Program-made: the position numbers and the translations under genes
Part shown: one piece after another, positions 1-8,545 of the stretch
Position numbering within the stretch: position 1 is the stretch's first letter
How the letters are laid out: every line of letters starts with the position of its first letter
Assembly: GCA_044352985.1 (NCBI GenBank)
Contig: JBILCU010000001.1
Span: forward strand, 186,001-250,000
DNA length: 64,000 nt
Reading direction: 5' to 3'
Source: JADJDM01 sp044352985
GTDB lineage: Bacteria > Bacteroidota > Bacteroidia > B-17B0 > Aurantibacillaceae
The notes under the pieces: model-generated
What the model was told of the DNA's origin: nothing
Databases searched by the model: none
What the model saw: the letters and a program-made list of their open reading frames with translations, nothing else

Positions 1-2
1 AT

Positions 3-965
3 TTAATTTCTAGTGGGTATTTATGCGAAGCCACTACATTTAGTTACGATGTCAATTTAAGTACACTCAAAATTGGTTCAACAGGTGAATTTACGGTGGG
101 CTCATCCGAACTTTTATACAGTTCGGCTATGATGCAAAGTAAATTAATTGATGCCTATGAAGAAGTTGGACTTGGAACAAAAACATTGATTTTTAACAGT
201 GGGATTTTATCTAGCAGAGCTGTATGCGAAATGTTTAAGAAAAAAAACTATCCTGTTCGTCATTTGGATAGTACATTTACCGATAAAGAACGGGCAGATG
301 TTTTGGATTGGTTTCGTAATACACCAAACGGAATATTAACATCGGTTAGTATTTTAACCACTGGTTTTGATGAACCTGCTGTTGAAACTATTATGCTAAA
401 CAGGGCTACCAAGTCTTTAACACTTTACCATCAAATGATTGGGCGCGGATCTCGTATTTTACCTCAAAAAAAATCATTTAAAATTATCGATCTAGGCAAT
501 AATGCAAGAAGATTTGGTTTGTGGCAATTACCGGTAGACTGGAAACATGTTTTCATTGCACCTCAACTTTATCTTGAAAATCGCTATAAAGATGAATGGG
601 ATTTTGAGATGGAGAACGATTACGAAATGCCTGAAGAAATTAAGCAGCGTTTCTTAAGTTCGTCCATGGAGGCATTCGTTGTCAGAGACCGTTATTTAAA
701 ATGCGTACGAAATGGTGTAAAACCTCAGCAAGTTTTGGAGGAATCAAACGAAGACCATTTTTTACGAATTAGAGAAAACTCTAGTAATCTGGAAGAAGCT
801 TTTGAGCTTTTTCACTTACTCGACGAAGAAAAAAAATACCGCATCAGGCAATTTTGCAAGTGCATTAATGCTACTGAAAATTATGCTGACTGGCAAATAC
901 AAACCTATAATAGTAAATTGAGGCGTAAGATAATTTCTTGGTTTGCTGTATTAGCGGATGATTAA
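3..965 (+). CDS. SF2 DEAD/DEAH-type helicase, C-terminal part (5' end outside window)
   Basis: The reading frame is open from the first bases of the window, so this is the C-terminal part of a longer gene; the GTG at 96 is only the first possible start inside the window. The visible part holds the second RecA-like lobe of a superfamily 2 helicase. A motif V-like stretch ILTTGFDEP lies near residue 120 of the visible part, and the motif VI arginine-finger stretch QMIGRGSRI follows about 30 residues later. These are ATP-coupling motifs of the Ssl2/RecG/UvrB-like group. The last 150 residues carry no domain I recognise. The substrate (DNA or RNA) cannot be told because the N-terminal lobe with Walker A and B is missing. 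It ends just before a bidirectional terminator. Confidence 0.85.
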   Translation, partial: LISSGYLCEATTFSYDVNLSTLKIGSTGEFTVGSSELLYSSAMMQSKLIDAYEEVGLGTKTLIFNSGILSSRAVCEMFKKKNYPVRHLDSTFTDKERADVLDWFRNTPNGILTSVSILTTGFDEPAVETIMLNRATKSLTLYHQMIGRGSRILPQKKSFKIIDLGNNARRFGLWQLPVDWKHVFIAPQLYLENRYKDEWDFEMENDYEMPEEIKQRFLSSSMEAFVVRDRYLKCVRNGVKPQQVLEESNEDHFLRIRENSSNLEEAFELFHLLDEEKKYRIRQFCKCINATENYADWQIQTYNSKLRRKIISWFAVLADD

Positions 966-1015
966 TGAGTAAGAGATTAAACTCTTTATAGTTTTTTTAC
1001 GTTTGTTTACACACA

Positions 1016-1051
1016 ATTAAACCCAAATCTGCCTACGCATTTGGGTTTAAT
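1016..1051. terminator. Bidirectional hairpin terminator between convergent genes
   Basis: A perfect 13-bp stem (ATTAAACCCAAAT at 1016-1028 against 1039-1051) with a 10-nt loop. It lies between the ends of the helicase gene and the convergent patatin-like gene and is A/T-flanked on both sides, which suits a shared terminator. Confidence 0.7.
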
Positions 1052-1098
1052 AGGCAAGAAAAATTCATAGTAAATACAACTTTTTTAGTAAACCCAAC

Positions 1099-2097
1099 TT
1101 ACACTTTAAGGGTACTTTTTGTTCCAATGTGCTCATAGTTGCTACTTAACCATTTATCACAGGTTTTGTAACCTAGCTCTTTTAAAAACATGATGAAATT
1201 CCAGGAGGTATTTAACTTTGAAGAAAGATTAAGCTGACCTAACTCATGATCAGCACTAATATTATGAAGATAAACAGGACTAAGTTTGCCATCAGGATTA
1301 ATTCCTTTTTCGAGAAGCTCTTGCTTGTATTGAATCATTTTAAGTTCAAGCATTAATGAAGAATTAAAGCTTAATTCATTAACTCGATCTCTAATTTCTT
1401 CAATAGTAGAAGGTGCTGCTTTAATGTTTTTTGGATTTATCTGAACTAATAAAACATCGTTTGTTTCTTCTGTATGTTCAATTAATGGCTCAATTAAAGG
1501 ATTACCCATATAACCGCCATCCCAGTAATGTTCGCCATCAATTTCTACAGCATCAAACAAATAAGGTAAACATGCTGATGCTAATACAGCCTTAGCTGTA
1601 ATTTCTTTTTTACCGAAAATTTTTGCTTCACATGTTTTTACGTTTGTGGCGCACACAAAGAGTTTAGGTGGGCTAATTTCCTGAAGCTCTTTAAAATTAA
1701 CCACCTCATTTAAAATTTTCTCGAGTGGATTGTATTGCAGAGGATTTAATTGTTTAGGAGTAAAGTTTTCTGTGCTGAAACTAAATAACTTATATGTGGG
1801 TGAAAAATCCATATTGCCAGGACTCAAAATTGCATCAAGCCAACTTGGTTGTAATGGAGATAGTTTGCCAGCCTCTGATATTTTATGCCAGAATTTTACT
1901 AAAGTATGTTTGGCCAAACCCTTACCGCCTTTTTTAAGACCGTAAATAGCACAAACGCCATTCATTGCTCCCGCACTAGTGCCGCATATACCGTCAATTT
2001 CTAGTCGTTCATCATCTAAAATTCTATCAATAACTCCCCAGGTAAATGCTCCATGAGCACCACCTCCTTGCAGAGCCAAATCAATCTTTTTTAACAT
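1099..2097 (-). CDS. Patatin-like phospholipase family protein
   Basis: A 332-residue protein of the patatin/RssA family, which are serine lipid acyl hydrolases with a Ser-Asp dyad. Three hallmarks are visible: the oxyanion-hole stretch LQGGGAHGA at the N-terminus (residues 9-17), the nucleophile elbow GTSAG (about residues 39-43), and the DGG motif that carries the catalytic Asp (about residue 194, in YWDGGYMG). There is no signal peptide, so it is probably cytosolic or peripheral to the membrane. It stands alone on its strand, with a hairpin terminator just downstream. The natural substrate cannot be inferred. Length and motif order fit typical bacterial patatin-like proteins. Confidence 0.9.
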   Translation of the reverse strand: MLKKIDLALQGGGAHGAFTWGVIDRILDDERLEIDGICGTSAGAMNGVCAIYGLKKGGKGLAKHTLVKFWHKISEAGKLSPLQPSWLDAILSPGNMDFSPTYKLFSFSTENFTPKQLNPLQYNPLEKILNEVVNFKELQEISPPKLFVCATNVKTCEAKIFGKKEITAKAVLASACLPYLFDAVEIDGEHYWDGGYMGNPLIEPLIEHTEETNDVLLVQINPKNIKAAPSTIEEIRDRVNELSFNSSLMLELKMIQYKQELLEKGINPDGKLSPVYLHNISADHELGQLNLSSKLNTSWNFIMFLKELGYKTCDKWLSSNYEHIGTKSTLKV

Positions 2098-2207
2098 AGC
2101 TTTATTTATTTATTCAACTTTTCAAGATTTTACTAATCAGTTGAAATAAAGATAATAAATAAACAATCTTCTTTCAGTAAAAAAATAAGAATTTAATGTG
2201 CTAAAAA

Positions 2208-2477
2208 TTTACCCATTCAAATCACCGTAATTCAAGCGTGTTCCTTTTATTTTTAATACCAATCGAAGAATTAATATCATAAAAGGCACATACATAAACA
2301 CCTGTCCAATTTCAAAATGATTTAGAATAATGATAGAACGTTTTTTTAATCGTTCGCTCATGATGTACATGGCAGGAACTAGAATTAATGTTATAATCGT
2401 TGCAAATGAAATTCCGAAAATCATTGTCCATGATAATGGGCACCATAATGTAACGTTATCGCAGCCAAAATAAATTT
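2208..2477 (-). pseudogene. Displaced 3' fragment of an RND efflux pump gene
   Basis: Positions 2208-2441 are identical base for base to 3808-4041, the 3' end of the RND pump gene, at an offset of exactly 1600. The next ~36 bases (2442-2477) are still alignable but clearly diverged (roughly 80% alike); translated in the pump frame they give IYFGCDNVTLWCPLSW against IYFGGDNVAFWGPLSW. Homology stops where the toxin-antitoxin pair begins. The fragment covers about the last 89 codons, including the stop, has no start of its own and cannot make a pump. It is a partial duplication or the remnant of a second RND gene, with a recently copied or gene-converted distal part. Confidence 0.85.
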
Positions 2478-2526
2478 GATTTTAATAAAATTTACACGTA
2501 TATTTACATTAAATAAAACACGTGCG

Positions 2527-2775
2527 ATGACAACTAAACTTACATTAACAATAGACGACTCTGTAATAGCTATTGCAAAAAAATATGCTAAACAAAAAGG
2601 GAAAAGCCTATCAGACATAGTTGAAAATTACCTCATGTCCTTAACATCTAAAGAAAAAAAGGAAGATAGTATTTCTCCTAGAATTTTAAAACTAATGGGA
2701 GCTATTGAATTACCAGAAAACTTTGACTATAAAAAAGAATTGACTAAAGGTCTTGTGAAAAAATATAACAAATGA
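2527..2775 (+). CDS. DUF6364-like antitoxin of a PIN toxin-antitoxin pair
   Basis: A small protein (82 residues from the ATG at 2527) with a ribbon-helix-helix-like N-terminus: MTTKLTLTIDDSVIAIAKKY is a beta strand followed by a helix, then KGKSLSDIVENYL is a second helix. This is the form of DUF6364-type proteins encoded next to PIN toxins in Bacteroidota. The frame is open back to 2476, but those codons lie next to the pump-gene fragment, so the ATG at 2527 is preferred. The stop overlaps the toxin start in an ATGA, as usual for co-translated TA pairs. Expected role: bind and neutralise the PIN protein and repress the shared promoter. The family name is from memory of its sequence pattern. 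Confidence 0.8.
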   Translation: MTTKLTLTIDDSVIAIAKKYAKQKGKSLSDIVENYLMSLTSKEKKEDSISPRILKLMGAIELPENFDYKKELTKGLVKKYNK

Positions 2776-3200
2776 AAAATATTTTCCTAGACACTAATGT
2801 GTTAATTGATTTTTTTGCTGACCGAAAACCTTTTTCTATTGAGGCTGCCAGATTGTTTAACTATTCATTTATAAAGAAAATCAAAATTTATATTTCAGCC
2901 GTTTCTTATAATAACATGTATTATATACTACGACAGTCATGTTCACATTCGGAAACAATTAAAATGTTAATAGAACTAAACGAATGGACAGATATTGTTG
3001 ATGTCACGAAAGAAGTAATAAACAAATCTCTTAAATCAGACTTTAAAGACTTTGAAGATGCTATTCAATACAACTGCGCCAAATCTTTAAATAAAATTGA
3101 TTTTTTTGTTACGCGAAACACAAAAGACTTTAAAACAAGCTCATTACCAATACTGACACCAAAGGAAGCGGTTGCTTTAATTCAAAGCACCAGCAAGTAA
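2772..3200 (+). CDS. PIN-domain toxin (VapC-like ribonuclease)
   Basis: A 142-residue single-domain PIN protein. It opens with FLDTNVLIDFF, which holds the first metal-binding Asp; DFEDAIQYNCA (about residue 95) holds the later acidic pair; and VTRNTKDF is the usual fourth motif followed by LTPKEA. The residue often Glu in the second motif appears here as Asn (SYNNMYYIL), which I recall as common in the Bacteroidota PIN_3 branch. PIN toxins are Mg2+-dependent ribonucleases that often cut tRNA or rRNA; the target of this one is unknown. It overlaps the antitoxin gene by four bases and forms a complete two-gene module next to a broken pump-gene copy. Confidence 0.88.
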   Translation: MKNIFLDTNVLIDFFADRKPFSIEAARLFNYSFIKKIKIYISAVSYNNMYYILRQSCSHSETIKMLIELNEWTDIVDVTKEVINKSLKSDFKDFEDAIQYNCAKSLNKIDFFVTRNTKDFKTSSLPILTPKEAVALIQSTSK

Positions 3201-3406
3201 CATACATGAAATTTGCAACATATCTAGGGTCTGCTCAAACCTTATAAATGTTTTTAAATAAAGAGTTTTGGAGCGTTTTTCAAAAAATAAATGCAAGGTA
3301 TTTACAGTAAAACAATAAAAAACCTTGCATTAATAAGTTATGATGTTCTTTTTTTAACCGTCAAAAAAAGAACCAAAAAAACTCTCGACTACTAACCACA
3401 TTCCCT

Positions 3407-3495
3407 CCTTTCTCCAAGGGAGAAAGGCGATAAATTTTGGTTGCAAAATTTATTTTGTTACTAAGATATTAATCATCCCTCTCCAAGGGAGAGGG
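3407..3495. repeat. Pair of short-loop hairpins of the CTCCAAGGGAG type
   Basis: Two perfect hairpins with the same AAG loop: CCTTTCTCC/GGAGAAAGG (3407-3427) and CCCTCTCC/GGAGAGGG (3477-3495). The stems differ yet stay paired, and they share the core CTCCAAGGGAG. They lie inside the hairpin-rich segment upstream of the pump gene's 3' end. Confidence 0.6.
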
Positions 3496-3560
3496 ATGAG
3501 AGGGAGAGGTCAATCAACAATGTTAGGTCGAATTTTTATTTTTAACAGCGCGTAAGCCAT

Positions 3561-3707
3561 GAACAAACGCGGTGCCGATTCGGGTGAATACTTTTTTTAG
3601 GGCGGCCAGGTGGAATGGCTGACCGTTAAAAAAAAGCAGAGAGCGAGCGCAATCGTTTGTTCTTGATTTTTCTTTGTTACTTTCTTTAGATCAAGCTAAA
3701 GAAAGTA
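3561..3707. repeat. Structured dispersed repeat, copy 1
   Basis: A multi-stem element: an outer pair GAACAAACG (3561-3569) with CGTTTGTTC (3654-3662), a small stem GGCCA/TGGCT near 3604-3620, and a terminal hairpin with a 12-bp perfect stem TACTTTCTTTAG (3678-3689), loop ATCAAG and the matching arm 3696-3707. A second copy at 51165-51300 has the same layout and the same ATCAAG loop, with compensated changes in the stems. It has no coding capacity. Confidence 0.65.
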
Positions 3708-3778
3708 AGCATTAAAAATAGAAAAGAGAGTTTTTGAGCGAACCCTACATAAATATGATAAAAGAATCTATGCGTTTA

Positions 3779-3798
3779 TGTTAATTGTTAAATTAACA
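3779..3798. terminator. Possible terminator of the RND efflux operon
   Basis: An 8-bp perfect stem, TGTTAATT (3779-3786) with AATTAACA (3791-3798) and a 4-nt loop, lying 10 bases beyond the pump stop codon on the minus strand. The stem is AT-only and short, so this is a weak call. It is absent beside the displaced 3' copy at 2208. Confidence 0.35.
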
Positions 3799-3808
3799 GC
3801 GAGATCTT

Positions 3809-6800
3809 TTACCCATTCAAATCACCGTAATTCAAGCGTGTTCCTTTTATTTTTAATACCAATCGAAGAATTAATATCATAAAAGGCACATACATAAACA
3901 CCTGTCCAATTTCAAAATGATTTAGAATAATGATAGAACGTTTTTTTAATCGTTCGCTCATGATGTACATGGCAGGAACTAGAATTAATGTTATAATCGT
4001 TGCAAATGAAATTCCGAAAATCATTGTCCATGATAATGGGCCCCAAAAAGCAACGTTATCTCCACCAAAATAAATTTTCGGATCTAATTTAGTTAACAAG
4101 GATTCAAAGTCCATATTTAAACCTACTGCAAGTGGTATTAAACCTAGAACTGCGGCAGTTGCTGTTAAAATAACTGGCGTCATACGTGTTCTTCCTGCAT
4201 CAATCGTTGCATCCCACAAACTCATTCCATTAGATCGCTGCAACTCGGCAAATTCAACCAATAAGATTCCGTTACGTACTGCAATGCCTCCTAAAGAGAT
4301 TACACCTACCATGGTCATTACAATACTTAAATCCATTTTAAAAATTCCGGTACCAAGCAATACGCCGATAATACTGAAGAAAATCTCCGACATAATGATC
4401 AAAGGTTTACCAAATGAATTGAATTGCAATACCAATATAAATAACATCAATGCAAATGAAAAACCTAGTGCTTTAATTAAAAACCCACCTGTTTCCTTTT
4501 GTTCTTCTTGCTGCCCAGTGAATTTTATTTTCACCTCTCCAACCGATTCGTAACCACTTGCTGCTTTTTGAATTTTAGCAACAACTTCATTCTCGTTAAA
4601 TCCTGTTTTCACGTCAGAGGCAAGTGTAATTACACGCTCGTAATTTTTACGTTTTATACCTCCGTAAGTTTGAGTATAAAAAATATTACAAACAGAGGAT
4701 AAAGGAACTGATCTCAAAATGCCTCCAAGGTTCATATCACGGAAAGTAACTTTTAAGTTTTTAATGGTTTCAATATCGATACGTTGATCATACTTGTAAC
4801 GTAACTGCACCGGATATTCGTCATCTACATCTCTAAATTTTGTTGCTTCTGCCCCAAAAACTGCGCTTCTTATTTCCATGGCAAGTTGGCCGGTAGAAAT
4901 TCCTTCTCTGTTTGCACGTTCTCTGTCAATGTCAAAAACAATTTCAGGTTTGTTATCTTCTAAATCTTTTTTCAACTCTACAACACCTTCTACTTTTTGA
5001 TCATCCAAATAACGTTTTAAATTATTTGCGTTTACCAATAAATCTTCTAATTTATCTCCTGCAATTTCAATATTAATTGGTTTAGAAGTTGGCGGACCAG
5101 CTTGCTCTTTATTTACAGCAATTTCAGCACCAGGAACATTCCATTTTAAATTTTGTAATTCCTGCAAATACTTTTGTGTTGATTCACCATCACGTAACCC
5201 AAAGCGTACAAAGTTGATGGCAATCTTTCCTCTGTTTGGATACTTATTCTGGTCTTGATCTTGTGGATCGGTAACGCCAACTGTTACGTTAGTGATAATC
5301 GACTCAACAACTTTATTGTCTTTACCAATCACTGAATCTACTTTCTTTTCTACAATACGCATTACACTATTGGTATAAGTTGGATCAGTTCCAACGGGCA
5401 ATTTCACATATACAAAAATGTTATTAGGATCTCCTTGCGGAAAGAAAACAACTTTTGGTTTTCTGATTGCGAACACCATAATTGAAACGGTAAAAATGAT
5501 AAAGGTTAGCATAAGTGGTCTCCATGGCTTCACTAAATTCCAGATTAAAAATTTAGTGTAACGATTTTGAAAACCCGGCCAGATTTTAGTTTGCCAAGCG
5601 TCAATGGCTTTGTACAGTAGTAAACGATGAAGTATCATAAATAATCCTAAAAAGATGACCAAGTTACCAATGAGTGCTTGTCCATTTAAATGAGCAATGA
5701 CAGCAACGAGTGTGTAAACAATCAAAAGTCTTCTTCCTTTTTTACTGATTTTGCCAAATTCTTTAGCTTCATCATGATGAGATTTCATGAAATCAACAGC
5801 AAAAACCGGATTAATGATATAAGCCACAAACAATGAAGCAAGCAAACAAATGATTAGTGTAATGGGTAAAAAGAACATGAACTTACCTATGATTCCTGTC
5901 CAGAAAGCCAATGGAATAAAAGGAGCAAGTGTTGTTAATGTTCCTGAAAGAACGGGAAGGAAAACTTCGCCGGCAGCCATTTTAGCTGCTGTTTTTATAT
6001 CGCGTTTGCCGTTATCGAATAAACGATGTGTGTTTTCAATTACCACAATAGCATCATCCACCACAATACCTAATGCCAACAAGAAAGCAAACAACACAAT
6101 CATATTCATACTAAACCCAATGCTTGGCATAATTAAAAAAGCAATAAACATGGAAAGCGGAACAGATAAAGCAACGAAGGTTGCATTGGTAACACCCATG
6201 AAAAACATCAACACAAATGTTACCAAGATGAATCCAATAATGATGGTATTAATTAAGTCATGAAGTGTTACTTCTGTTTTATCAGATTGATCGCCTGAAA
6301 TAGAAATGTCGAGTCCTTGAGGAAATTCAGTTTTTTCCATGTCTGCAATTATTTCTTTAATTTTTTCAGACGCTTCGATTAAATTCTCACCTGGACGTTT
6401 GATAACATTTAAAGTAATTACATTTTTTCCCTTACTGCTACTGAAACTTTCCTGTTCAAGAAAAGAATCTTTTACATCAGCAATATCTTTTAAATACATG
6501 CGTGCACCACTTTGTGAATTGATGACCATGTTTTTAATTTCCTCAACGCTCTTAAATTCTTTTTTAATACTCAAAGTTCTTTTCATTCCATCCATTGGTA
6601 TATTTCCAAGTGTAATGGAAATGTTTTCAGAACTTAAAGCACGTTGCACATCACCCATTGTAAGTTGAGCGGCCTGCATTTTATACATATCCAGATTTAC
6701 CTGAATTTCTCTATCGAGCACACCAACTAATTTAGCTTCATTAATTTCTTTCAATCCTTCAATTCGTTCCTGTAAATCTTCCGCGAATTTTTTTAATTTA

Positions 6801-7273
6801 TTTAATTCGTATTTACCTGCAACATTGATGTACATGATTGGAATTTCGCTGAATGCAATTTCCTTAATCATGGGTTCGCGTGTAAGTGAAGCGGGCATAT
6901 CGGTACGCGCATCATCAACAGCATCTTTTACTTTTAGTTTTGCTTTGGCAGGATCAACTGAAGTATTAAATTCAACAACAATTACAGAAACATCTTGCAA
7001 GGAATTACTGGTTACTTTTTTAATGCCCGCAACCGATTTTAATTTTTTCTCAATCGGTTTTGTAATGGTGTTTTCAATATTAGTTGGTGAATTTCCGGCA
7101 TTTACAGTTTGAACATAAATGGTTGGAACAGTGATATCAGGAAAACTTTCTTTAGGTAAAGAAATGTAGGAACTAATCCCAATAATGGTGATGATAATAG
7201 TAAGAATGTAAATCGTTATCTTATTATCTATTGCCCAGCTGGACGGCTTAAACTCTTTAAATGTGTTCTTCAT
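3809..7273 (-). CDS. RND-family efflux transporter, inner-membrane pump (AcrB/MexB-like)
   Basis: A 1154-residue pump of the hydrophobe/amphiphile efflux RND family, driven by the proton gradient. The N-terminal helix (ITIYILTIIITIIGISSYISL), periplasmic porter domains and the TM4 stretch ALGIVVDDAIVVIENTHR with the proton-relay Asp pair are clear; the second half repeats this with GGIAVRNGILLVEF. It is about 100 residues longer than usual. Between the two halves an extra hydrophobic stretch (about residues 515-570, rich in LIVYTLVAVIAH and NLVIFLGLFMIL) suggests two added membrane helices, and a further hydrophobic segment closes the C-terminus. It is last in the tetR-tolC-mfp-RND operon, 40 bases after the fusion-protein gene. 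Its last 234 bp are duplicated at 2208-2441. Confidence 0.93.
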   Translation of the reverse strand: MKNTFKEFKPSSWAIDNKITIYILTIIITIIGISSYISLPKESFPDITVPTIYVQTVNAGNSPTNIENTITKPIEKKLKSVAGIKKVTSNSLQDVSVIVVEFNTSVDPAKAKLKVKDAVDDARTDMPASLTREPMIKEIAFSEIPIMYINVAGKYELNKLKKFAEDLQERIEGLKEINEAKLVGVLDREIQVNLDMYKMQAAQLTMGDVQRALSSENISITLGNIPMDGMKRTLSIKKEFKSVEEIKNMVINSQSGARMYLKDIADVKDSFLEQESFSSSKGKNVITLNVIKRPGENLIEASEKIKEIIADMEKTEFPQGLDISISGDQSDKTEVTLHDLINTIIIGFILVTFVLMFFMGVTNATFVALSVPLSMFIAFLIMPSIGFSMNMIVLFAFLLALGIVVDDAIVVIENTHRLFDNGKRDIKTAAKMAAGEVFLPVLSGTLTTLAPFIPLAFWTGIIGKFMFFLPITLIICLLASLFVAYIINPVFAVDFMKSHHDEAKEFGKISKKGRRLLIVYTLVAVIAHLNGQALIGNLVIFLGLFMILHRLLLYKAIDAWQTKIWPGFQNRYTKFLIWNLVKPWRPLMLTFIIFTVSIMVFAIRKPKVVFFPQGDPNNIFVYVKLPVGTDPTYTNSVMRIVEKKVDSVIGKDNKVVESIITNVTVGVTDPQDQDQNKYPNRGKIAINFVRFGLRDGESTQKYLQELQNLKWNVPGAEIAVNKEQAGPPTSKPINIEIAGDKLEDLLVNANNLKRYLDDQKVEGVVELKKDLEDNKPEIVFDIDRERANREGISTGQLAMEIRSAVFGAEATKFRDVDDEYPVQLRYKYDQRIDIETIKNLKVTFRDMNLGGILRSVPLSSVCNIFYTQTYGGIKRKNYERVITLASDVKTGFNENEVVAKIQKAASGYESVGEVKIKFTGQQEEQKETGGFLIKALGFSFALMLFILVLQFNSFGKPLIIMSEIFFSIIGVLLGTGIFKMDLSIVMTMVGVISLGGIAVRNGILLVEFAELQRSNGMSLWDATIDAGRTRMTPVILTATAAVLGLIPLAVGLNMDFESLLTKLDPKIYFGGDNVAFWGPLSWTMIFGISFATIITLILVPAMYIMSERLKKRSIIILNHFEIGQVFMYVPFMILILRLVLKIKGTRLNYGDLNG

Positions 7274-7313
7274 GTTATTGTTTTATTTCTGAAAAATATC
7301 AATCAACAATTAC

Positions 7314-8426
7314 TTATTTAGCATAAGAAATTTTATCTCCTTCATTAATGCTGTCGTAACCTTTTAGAATTAACTGGTCACCTTCTTTTAATCCGGTAAG
7401 GATTTCCATCATGCCGCTGTATTCTTTTCCGATTGTAACTACACGTTTTTCTGCTTTATCAGCATTGGCAACGTAAACAAATTTTTCGCCATCCATACTG
7501 TTTTGCAATAATTTCACTGGAACTGAAATCATAGGTTGAGCAGAAACGTAATCATTGATTTTTAATTTTGCTACCATATTTGGATGATAAGCTTTTTTGT
7601 TATCCAATATAAGTTCAACCATAAATGTTCTACTTATGTTACTGATCGAGCGAGCAGCAAAATTGATGATTGATTCGATGGAATCATTCATGTCGGCAAA
7701 ATAAACTTTTACCTTATCGCCTTTCTTTACTCTGCCCGCGTAAATTTCTGCCAATTCAGCTTTAACTTTTAAGTTAGAAAAATTAATTACACGAATAGCT
7801 GGAACACCAGGAGCAATAGCTTGTCCAACCTTTACGTCAACTGCATCAATCGTTCCTGAAATGGGAGAAATGATTTTTGTCATTCGGTACTGTTCCTGTA
7901 GTGTAGCCATTTTTTTCTCTAAACTCTCTTTAGTAGTTTTAGCTTGTAAAAACTGAATTTCAGTACCGATTTTCTGATCCCAAAGTGATTTTTGTTTTTC
8001 GAAAAGTTGATTGGCTAAATCTAAATTGGTTTGCAAATCGCTTATGCTTTGAAGAATAGCACGTGCATCAGTTTCTGCAAGAACATCGCCTGCATTTACT
8101 TCATTGCCAACTTTTGCATAAATGCGGGTTACAGTGCCCGGAATTTCAGAAGAAATACTAATGTTTTCATCAGCATCTACTTTTCCTTGCACATCGATGT
8201 ACGTTAAAAACGGGTTCGCTTTTAATTGGCTGATTTCAACTAAACTTGCTTTAGTTGCTGAAGTATCTCCTCCTTCTTTTTTAAGTTCGGTTTCAAGCAT
8301 TGCGATTTTTTCGTTTAACCCATCGCGTTGTTTTTTTAGTGCTTCTAATTCTGATTTTTTATCAGGCGCAGAGCATGCTGCTAGAAGAATGAAACTTAAT
8401 GTTGTTGCTTTTAAAATTGAGTTCAT
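7314..8426 (-). CDS. RND efflux periplasmic adaptor (membrane fusion protein), lipoprotein
   Basis: A 370-residue adaptor that bridges the inner-membrane pump and the outer-membrane channel. A type II signal peptide ends in the lipobox LLAACS, so the mature protein starts at a lipidated Cys near residue 19. It is followed by a coiled coil (LEALKKQRDGLNEKIAMLETEL), a split biotinyl-lipoyl-like domain (SSEIPGTVTRIYAKVGNEVNAGDVLAE, with the return half SPISGTIDAVDVKVGQAIAPG), an alpha hairpin between the halves, and beta-barrel and membrane-proximal domains. The extra coiled coil before the lipoyl half is a small departure from AcrA. It is the third gene of the efflux operon, separated from the tolC-type gene by 234 bases. 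Confidence 0.92.
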   Translation of the reverse strand: MNSILKATTLSFILLAACSAPDKKSELEALKKQRDGLNEKIAMLETELKKEGGDTSATKASLVEISQLKANPFLTYIDVQGKVDADENISISSEIPGTVTRIYAKVGNEVNAGDVLAETDARAILQSISDLQTNLDLANQLFEKQKSLWDQKIGTEIQFLQAKTTKESLEKKMATLQEQYRMTKIISPISGTIDAVDVKVGQAIAPGVPAIRVINFSNLKVKAELAEIYAGRVKKGDKVKVYFADMNDSIESIINFAARSISNISRTFMVELILDNKKAYHPNMVAKLKINDYVSAQPMISVPVKLLQNSMDGEKFVYVANADKAEKRVVTIGKEYSGMMEILTGLKEGDQLILKGYDSINEGDKISYAK

Positions 8427-8545
8427 ATTTTTATAGTTCTTGTATATTATTTATTATTTCTAGTTTTTTATTTATTATTCCTGGTTTCTTTTTTTATTTT
8501 CAAATCCTAAATCTGAATTCATAAATTTTACTTATCTGGTTCTCG

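Larger units (their letters stand above)
3226..3746. mobile_element. MITE-like hairpin-rich segment bounded by imperfect inverted repeats
   Basis: This 521-bp gene-free stretch lies between the toxin gene and the RND pump gene. Its left edge AGGGTCTGCTCAAA (3226-3239) matches the reverse complement of the right edge (3733-3746, AGGGTTCGCTCAAA) at 12 of 14 positions, facing inward. Inside are several separate hairpins: 10-bp arms AATGCAAGGT at 3290-3299 and 3322-3331, an 11-bp stem at 3345-3355 with 3363-3373, two short-loop hairpins at 3407-3427 and 3477-3495, and a longer structured element at 3561-3707. It has no ORF. The structure suggests a non-autonomous miniature element or nested repeats; a target-site duplication was not found, so the call is tentative. 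Confidence 0.45.

Noticed and set aside
2209..2424. 71-codon minus-strand ORF as a separate small membrane protein
   Set aside because: It is identical to the last residues of the RND pump and has no start signals of its own, so it is kept as a pseudogene fragment.
2421..2618. Minus-strand ORF of 65 codons running through the antitoxin gene
   Set aside because: It crosses the junction between the pump-gene fragment and the antitoxin in the wrong frame for both; it is a chance frame.
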